This document shows positions 56,931 to 64,000 of a stretch of DNA of 64,000 nt, one piece after another. Each line of letters begins with the position of its first letter. Position 1 is the stretch's first letter. Source of the DNA: Alnus glutinosa (lineage: Eukaryota; Streptophyta; Magnoliopsida; Fagales; Betulaceae). The DNA lies in the NCBI RefSeq assembly GCF_958979055.1, contig NC_084886.1:12758654-12822653 (forward strand). The letters run 5' to 3'. The position numbers and the translations under genes were made by a program. A model generated the notes under the pieces. The model was given only the letters and a program-made list of their open reading frames with translations, had not been told where the DNA came from and searched no databases.

Positions 56931-59900
56931 TAAATCCTTTAATTCTACTAAGGTCCTCTAGCTTTATCTCCAACATCACTATAACTGGGGAACCCACGAA
57001 AATATAAAAATGAAAACATTTAAAAAAACTGGGAAAATGTTGTCACAGCACAGTGCACGCATATCAGTGCATACATATGAATGAGCATCGATGAGAGAGG
57101 CATCAGCAGTACCTGAAACTGCACCAATCATTTTCTCCACGTTCGGTAAACTTAATTATGTGCGCACACTATGAATATCCTGTTGTTCTGCCTAAGAGAC
57201 TGCGATTGTGCTGATCAAGGTGATCTTCTACATTTGTTCTTAAGTCGGCCAAGGGTTATCCTAGAAAATGTAGGAAAAAAACAAAATTGTAAGTTATCTA
57301 CTGCCAAGAGTTCTTGGGTTATTTACTACCTTAAAAACAAAGCTTGCTGTCAACCCAAAGCCTAGACACCGCGCCACACACCAATCTTTCAAAAAAAAAA
57401 AAAATGAAAAGGGAATCAGCCTGACAAGGCAAGCATTAATTTACATGAATAGATTCACTCTTTAGCCCAAAATCCCATTCCGCCACATTTATGTTGTCCT
57501 AAATTCATTTTATATAACACTACTGACTTACGTTCCATAGACACTTGGACAGTGGCAGAACAAAATACTCTCCTAAATATTAACTAAAAGAAATAATCAT
57601 CTGCAAAGTTCAGATTTTTTTTCCAATGTGGGGAAAAGGGGAGTTACAAAGGTGGGTGTTTTCTACTGTATCTGCCCAAGTTCAGCTTGCGTAGCTAGTT
57701 TTCCCTCTTATGCGCTTCCTTCGCCTATTTCCAAATAGAGAAATGCTTCATTCCCACCTATGGTCCTTCATTTAGAGAGAGAGTGTTCGTGTAAGAGAGC
57801 TAGAGAGAGAGAAGACGTACCGGTGGTCGACGGAGAGCGACGACCGACGGTGTCTGTAAGAGAGAGAGTGACGGAGATCAGAGAGAGAGAATAACGAAAG
57901 AGATAGAGAGGCTCATAAAAAAAATAAAAAATCGAGAGTAACGAGATAGCTAGAGACCTGCGGGTGTACATGTTGAAAACTAGTGGGTGGCCGACCACCC
58001 ATGCATTGGGGTGGTTGGCCACCCCCAACACCCCCAAATGCTCTTGGGGGTGGTCGCACCACTCCTAGATCCATATGTGGCTGGCCGACTAACCATTGGT
58101 CGGCCAGCCATTGTAAATAGATTTTTTCTTTTTTCTTATTTTTATTAAAAAAATAAAGAAAATAAAAAATAATGAGTGTTTTTTCTTTTTATTTATTTAT
58201 TTATTTTGTTTAAAATGCAGTCTATTCCTTTAAGAATGGTAAGGGAATGATACTATTTCAATAGGAATAATTATTTCAAAGAAAAGACCTCTACCAAACA
58301 AAGTAATGACTATTCCATAAAAATAATAATTTTATTATAAGAGTTTATTCCGTGAACCAAACAATGCAGTAAAATATCAGAGTTTGATGCTCGGGAAGGA
58401 GGCATTTATAAGGTCGTATAATTCAAAAACTACAACCCAAAAAAGGATTTTTCTGTTTTTTTGCAAAAATCCAAAGCAATCCAGTTGTACGGCTATAACA
58501 TGTCTGCATGTACGTACTTTAAAACTTTGTAGATCAAAGAATGCTTTCTAGTTTGGTGAAGGTATTCATCTAATTAAGATTCATCCCATAAATAGAGGAA
58601 CTGATTGAGAAAAATGGTAATTAAATATCAACAAGAAGATAGGCTATACATCACAAGATAGCCAATTCTAATTAAATCAAAATGCATTAATTATCGAAAG
58701 CGAAATGCTAGTCTTTCAAAGTGCTTAAATAAAATAAAACCATCAGAATCTAAAATCCAATTAAAACAACTCCACAAAAATATCTTTAAAGCAACATAAG
58801 GGAAATTAAATTTTCCAAACATCATAATGTTGTTATCACAAAATCAAAAATAAGCCTGAGATCGAATCTGAGTCATCCACACCTGCAAAAAACCATTCAT
58901 TCACGTTTGGCCGACAACAGGCACAATACACCAAGAACAGATCGAACTTCTATATGAATTCATCGAGTCGACCTTCAAACCCAAACCACATACATATAAA
59001 GCCACAAGTTAGGGTGTAGTTCCTCAAATACTAGCCTGAGTAGGTCATCCACAGTCATATATATATATATATATGTATATATATACCTCCTCATAAGATT
59101 CATTATCTAACAACTATAGCTATAACTGTAAAACAACTAGCTATAGGATTCAAGTGCAAGTTCATGAACTAATGAGTAATTATCACAAGGAAGACATTTT
59201 ATCTATGTTGTGAACTCTGAGTTTGATAAAAAGGTTTTAATAGTAAAATATATCATTTCACAAAACATCAATGCAAGAATGGTTGGGCCGGTGGGGGAGT
59301 CTAAGTTGTGTGCACTGTGGTGTGGTGGTGGTGCAATGGAGCAGTTCCGGCCAGATTAGGTAGATGTACTGTCACTTAGTTTGTTTCAGTAAAATAAAAA
59401 CATACAGTAACATGTTAAAAAAAAAAAGAAAAAAGAATAACGAGAACAATAGCAATCTGGCTATGCAGATACCAACATTAGAAAAATTGTGCTGCAAAGC
59501 AGAATAGAGTAGTACCTCACTAGCTTGCATTGCGATCAAATACTGTTTCACGTGATTCTCCAACGGATCTCTTCTTTCTCCCGACAGTGGAATACACTAT
59601 CAGAATTATTAATGGAGTAATATTCCCAAATTAAACTCAGTCTAAGAGAACTCGTGAAACACTGAGAGAGAAACTTCTGTATTTTCTAATATCTCAAACT
59701 CATCTAATGGGGGGCTATATATATATATATATAGCCCCACCCATTGATAGAGAGAAGTTACAATTGGATTAATGCCCTAGATGGTACTCACAGGAAAGAG
59801 TAACTGACATGCATAGCACCTGTCAGACTTAATGCCTGCCAGTTCCAATTTATTGAAAGCCAGGCATTGTAACACGCCTGACTTGAAAGCAAAGGGGCGT

Positions 59901-60408
59901 GCTCATGTGGGCGTTGACCCCTCTATATTCAACAGTAAGTCGTACACTGATGTATTTATGTACTACGAATGAATGTAATATGTTTATGCTTAGAGCTCTG
60001 GTAAATATTGTTGATGATGCTTTTAGTTTACAAAAAGTGAAAAAAATTATAGCAAACTTCCATTGCGAGTTGAATGTCAGGTATAGTAGTAGTGTCTCGT
60101 GATAATTATAAAATGTATAATTAGGGAATATTTGTCATTACCGCTTCCCGCAAATCGTTTCGAAGATTGGGCACTTAGAGCCTTACTTCATAGTGCTTGT
60201 TCATGAGTAATGCTACAAGTCCATTTTATGTTATTTTAAAACTGATTTAATTTTTTAAAGTTACCATTAAATTTAAATTTTTATTCAATAATAATTTTAA
60301 AAGTTACATTAATTTTGAGAGATATAAGAAGGCTGGGACTAGTAATATTAGTAAGCTTGTTCATAGGCTCTCTCCCATGAAATCATTTTGAGAACCCTGT
60401 CGTGCAGC
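56931..60408. other. Intergenic; repeats and one possible minus-strand exon
   Basis: Contains (GA)n at about 57776-57900, a GGTGGCCGACCACCC-type palindrome near 57985-58110, (TA)n at 59059-59084 and 59718-59743, and a family-2 hairpin MITE at 60205-60346. A minus-strand stretch at 59563-59516 (DPLENHVKQYLIAMQ, then AG|GTAC donor) and an acceptor TTTTTTGCAG near 58885 could be exons. The product was not recognised. Confidence 0.35.
60205..60346. mobile_element. Degenerate hairpin MITE, family 2
   Basis: AGTAATGCTACAAGTCC at the left and an approximate inverse GGACTAGTAATATTA at the right, with inverted 'ttaaagttaccatt' and 'ttttaaaagttac'-type pieces inside. Confidence 0.45.
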
Positions 60409-61161
60409 TAGGGTGGGCAATTCGGGTTCACGGGTCGGGTTCGTGTCAACTTGACCGACCCGATTACATAAACGGGTATGACACGAACCCGACCCGATTA
60501 TTAATCGGGTTGTGAAACGCGACCCGAACATGATTAATAATCGTGTCACCCGTTTACCCGACACGACCTGACTAATAATTGTGGGCTGTGGAGCGTTCCT
60601 TTGATTCTATTCAATTATTTCAATATAGTTACTGTATTGAGTGTATTCTATTCAATCCATCTCTATTCTATAATCATTCCAATATACAGTATCCATTTGA
60701 GTAGAAATTACAGGTAAAGAGATAAAGTTCTTTAAAAACACCTCACAGTGCTCACACAATGTTATGTGACAATGACAAACATAACTAAAATTAATTTAAT
60801 CTAACAAAAATTAGTTTTTCAAGGGCTAAAATTAGTTTAATCTAGAAAGTAAAATTGAAAGCATACTGGTTGTGGCGTCGTTGGTCGTTCGCTGGTGTGG
60901 CTGGGATTCGGGAATATGGTGGTGGGTAAGAGAGGGGGGAGGGAAAAGTTTGGCGCAGAGAGAGGGGGAAAACTGGAAAAGGTCGGATGGTTGGCGTGCG
61001 GGTGGCCGGCATGCGGGCTGGTGGCCTGCGGGCGGCCGGTGTGCGGGCTACTGGGCAGTGGGCTAGCTGGCTAGGGTTCGCTATTCGCAAAATCACAGTT
61101 TTAGAAGAATGGGCAATTGGGCATTTCATGTTTCGCAGTTTCGGTTCGGGTTCTGCTCTTT

Positions 61162-61216
<55 letters not shown>

Positions 61217-61338
61217 ATCGGGTCAGAATCGGGTTGACCCAATTTCGACCCGAACCTGATTTTATAAAACCCAAACCCTATTTTTCTGTGTCATGTTCGT
61301 ATCGGATTCGCGGATCGTATCAAAAATTGCCAACCCTA
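60409..61338. mobile_element. hAT-like non-autonomous element, 930 bp, 8-bp target duplication
   Basis: Ends TAGGGTGGGCAATTCGGGTT and the inverse TAGGGTTGGCAATTTTTGAT. Exact 8-bp direct repeat CGTGCAGC at 60401-60408 and 61339-61346. The outer parts carry many GGGTTCGTGTC / CGACCCGA motifs. The centre has a GC-rich segment (60950-61070) and about 46 A residues (61167-61214). A related fragment with the same right end (GCGGATCGTGTAAAAAATTG) lies at 14880-14912. No transposase. Confidence 0.8.
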
Positions 61339-61945
61339 CGTGCAGCTTCCTTCCCTAACTTTTCGCATTGAAATGATTGCTTTCCTTTGACGTTTACCAT
61401 GCATCCTCCCTCTTGTTAGGGGTTTTAACATGATCTACCACAATCTTGGTGCTTAGGTATTTGCCCCAACCCACCTCTCTTCCATATTTATATCGACTCC
61501 CGCCACTTCCCCTACTGCACAACATATTTATGCTATTCTCAACTTCTTTCGTAACGATTTAAGGAAAAACGTTAGTTACATATGAGTTATCACTCTAAAA
61601 GGACTAGTCAATTTGGAGCTTTCCTAGAATCTCTTATAAAGTGTAGTTTCACATAGTAACGCCAGGTAATGTGGTATTGGAGCATCGCATGACGTGGCCC
61701 TGACGAGATCGTCAGGAGTTTAAGGAGAGGAGTTTGTAACACCCCGGTCCCATATTGGGAGAGATGAATAGCTCACATAGAGCGAGTGATTTATAAAGAT
61801 ACTCATGGGTGCTAAATCTCACATTACCTAATTATTAGGTGAGACTGAACTTTATATATAAAGGATTATACGAAATGGGGATTAGTGACGCGGCGGATAC
61901 GTCGATACTAGCATTTAATGACGTGTCATACCTCCTGACACGTCA

Positions 61946-61993
<48 letters not shown>

Positions 61994-63456
61994 TAGTGAC
62001 GTACATTAACTCTCCCATTTGGTCTCTCCAGAGATCTTCAACATAGGTACGTATATCTATATCCTAAAGGCCTCCTTGCTAATAGGTTTTCCCACATTAT
62101 ATATAGTCAGCTCCTCCTGATCTTCCACGTTTTTGATCCTCCACTGCCTCCCACCTCTTCTCTTTTCTCCCTGATCATCAACACTACTCATCAATCCAAA
62201 GACTAGGAGACTATCTACCTTGTGCCCTAAGGCAAGACCCAACCTTCACCCAGAGTTTAATTTCTCTGGAGAGGAACTCGATCGTAGAGAAGAAAAAACC
62301 TATCTTGGTGGTCGAAGTTATTCAAGGCAAGAGTCGTACGTCTCTGTATATTCATTCTGAATACGCCTATATATATATAATTAATTAACAATCGATCAGA
62401 ATTAACAGGTTGTCTTTGTAGTTCTGAAACAATTTGTAATCTTCTAGTGGTATGCATCACATGCATCCAGCATCATGAAAAGCTTCCTTCGTGCCCAACT
62501 GTTAATCCCCGGCAAGATTAGGCCTACTTCCAAATGAAGATTGCATGGACGTACATACGCCTGATAGAGATAGTCCATTTGACTAAAGTTATGTCTTACA
62601 AAATTACATTTTTATTTTTATTTTTTTATTTTTTTTATTATTATTATTTTTTTTTTTATGCCTTACAAAATTGATCGATTAGTGGATCCGTTGGGAGCTA
62701 GATTCTAATACTTGAATATAATTATAAGATAAATCCCTTCTATAATAGAATTGTCCATTTCAAGGGCTTAGGGCAGCAGCTTGCCATATAGCAAGTAGAG
62801 CTTTTTCTTTTTTCTTTTTTGTGACTGTACTGCAAGATCGAGAAGGGAGAAAAAAGGAAAAATCTCAACTTTTGTTTCATAATGCGTGGTCTTAACGGAT
62901 TGTGCATTTGGATATCGAATATTTCGAATATGAATAATATTCAGAATCTGATCACGGATTTCAAGGCAATGAAAATGTGTTTGGATGTTGAATATAATTT
63001 AGATTCTTTTGAATATGTGTTTGGGTGTTGAATTTAGAAGATTGGAAAAAAGTGTTTTATAATAGTATAAAGTGATTGGAAATGATTGGATTGTATGAAA
63101 AGTTGTGTATAATGATTGGTATGGTAAAAAATAATAATAAAAAATATATGATGGGTTTTAAAAAAGTGTTTTATAATAGTATAAAATGATTGGAAATGAT
63201 TAGACTGTATGAAAAGTTGTATATAATGATTGGTATGGTAAAAAATAATTTAAAAAAATATATGATGAATTTATTCAAACTATTCAAACTTTATTCAAGT
63301 GACCTATGGGTTTTATTCAACTTGGATCCGGGTATGGGTTTTTGAATAAAAACCCGGATCGAATATTGAACATCACTACGAACCAAATGCACCAAATTAC
63401 CCTTAAAATCATGGGAATTTATTTTTCTTTGGCCAGGCTATTGATTTGCGCATGTA
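61339..63456. other. Intergenic; possible TRIM/LTR remnant
   Basis: 61730-61850 (TTTGTAACACCCCGGTCCCA, then a short direct 'ctcacat' pattern and TTATATATAAAGG) resembles a plant LTR/TRIM promoter fragment but no paired end was found. (TA)n at 61956-61990. Direct repeats 'aaaagtgttttataatagta' at 63045-63185. No supported gene. Confidence 0.4.
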
Positions 63457-63657
63457 ACAATTCTTGGATTGAAATTTAAAGTAATTAGCTGTCCCAATTT
63501 CTAATAATTTGGAAAAATAACATGAGAGACCCATAAATTTTGAAATACTCACCTATCTAGATAAGTGATTTTTATAAAAAAAATCTTTCAAATTTATCGG
63601 TCTAAATTGCATGCAATAGGGACAACTAATTACTTTAAATTTCAATTCAAGAATTGC
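63457..63657. mobile_element. Hairpin MITE
   Basis: Arms ACAATTCTTGGATTGAAATT and the inverse of AATTTCAATTCAAGAATTGC, about 46 bp each with 'taaagtaattagctgtccc' inside. About 200 bp. Confidence 0.7.
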
Positions 63658-63867
63658 TATAAATTTTTGTTCCAATTGTTAATAATTTAATCAAATAACG
63701 TCAAACTTACGTATTCAAATAAATTTTTGACTATTCAATTTCTAAAACAAACAGATAGGTTTCATACTAATCTTTCACATTTTCCAGTCGAAATTACTTA
63801 CAAAAAAAATTCCTTGTCTAAAATTCCTACCCTTCAATCTTGTGTCCCAACATCGATCGTACCTGAT

Positions 63868-63978
63868 GGAAACAATATATGGTCCCACTACAAACAGTAA
63901 ACTCAAGCCGAAGATCCCTTGCGCAACATACCCATAATCCAAGTCTTCGGCCGCCGCTCCAGCTCTCTCAGGAAACTA
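63868..63978 (-). other. Possible exon of a gene running off the right edge
   Basis: The minus-strand frame reads ERAGAAAEDLDYGYVAQGIF then GLSLLFVVGPYIVSI, ending at an AG|GTACGA donor near 63862. The mix of an acidic segment and a hydrophobic helix looks protein-like, but the upstream boundary is at the window end and the product was not recognised. Confidence 0.25.
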
Positions 63979-64000
63979 GTGGCACTCTGCATTTTCTAAA

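Noticed and set aside
57768-58037. 89-residue minus-strand frame
   Set aside because: Overlaps (GA)n and a palindromic GGCCGACC-type repeat; no homology recognised.
60842-61129. Pro/Ala/Arg-rich frame
   Set aside because: Lies inside the hAT-like element in a GC-rich repeat; short repeated GCCGGC-type units explain it.

Overview
This is a gene-poor, AT-rich nuclear window from a dicot plant, probably a woody eudicot; the species cannot be named from the sequence. The evidence is short GT-AG introns, wall-associated-kinase-like (WAKL) receptor kinases, an extensin/PELPK-like cell-wall protein, and dense plant transposons (L1-type LINE, Ty1/copia, TRIM, hAT, Mutator and many hairpin MITEs). 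No tRNA, rRNA or CRISPR array was recognised.

Layout. 1-4140: degenerate L1-type LINE, minus strand, running off the left edge. 4190-12000 (block A), 20430-24130 (block B) and 24220-31870 (block C): three diverged copies of a WAKL locus. A keeps an intact kinase exon but no ectodomain. B has an ectodomain but a frameshift, a deleted EGF exon and a stop. C has three stops. A and C also share several kb of 3' flank, including the last two exons of a minus-strand EF-hand/ZZ gene. 12000-20430 is intergenic apart from a small secreted proline-rich protein gene (15730-16104). 32417-40153 is an apparently intact autonomous Mutator-like element (MULE) inside the expanded first intron of an EF-hand/ZZ gene. 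40407-54414 holds the rest of the EF-hand/ZZ family: one copy broken by a solo TRIM LTR, fragments near 44 kb, and two complete three-exon genes (48379-49331 and 52574-54414), with a truncated copia element between them. 54415-64000 is repeats, a 930-bp hAT-like element and possible exons at the right edge.

The most notable system is the MULE. It has 840-bp terminal inverted repeats (TIRs) differing at only about 11 sites, an exact 9-bp target duplication, and two convergent open genes reading inward from mirrored TATA sites in the TIRs. One is a four-exon MuDR-type transposase of 965 residues. The other is a three-exon gene for a GRF-type zinc finger, coiled-coil and C-terminal membrane-anchor protein of 177 residues. 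This is the geometry of maize mudrA/mudrB, but the second protein is a different kind. Two short TIR elements in the window have similar ends (GGG[A/G]TAA or GGGGTAA) and 9-bp A/T-only target duplications, so they may be non-autonomous partners.

Because blocks A and C are paralogous, each serves as an empty site for insertions in the other. This verifies a 654-bp MULE-like element, a hairpin MITE, a 1.4-kb hAT-like element (all in A) and a poly(A)-tailed retro-insert (in C).
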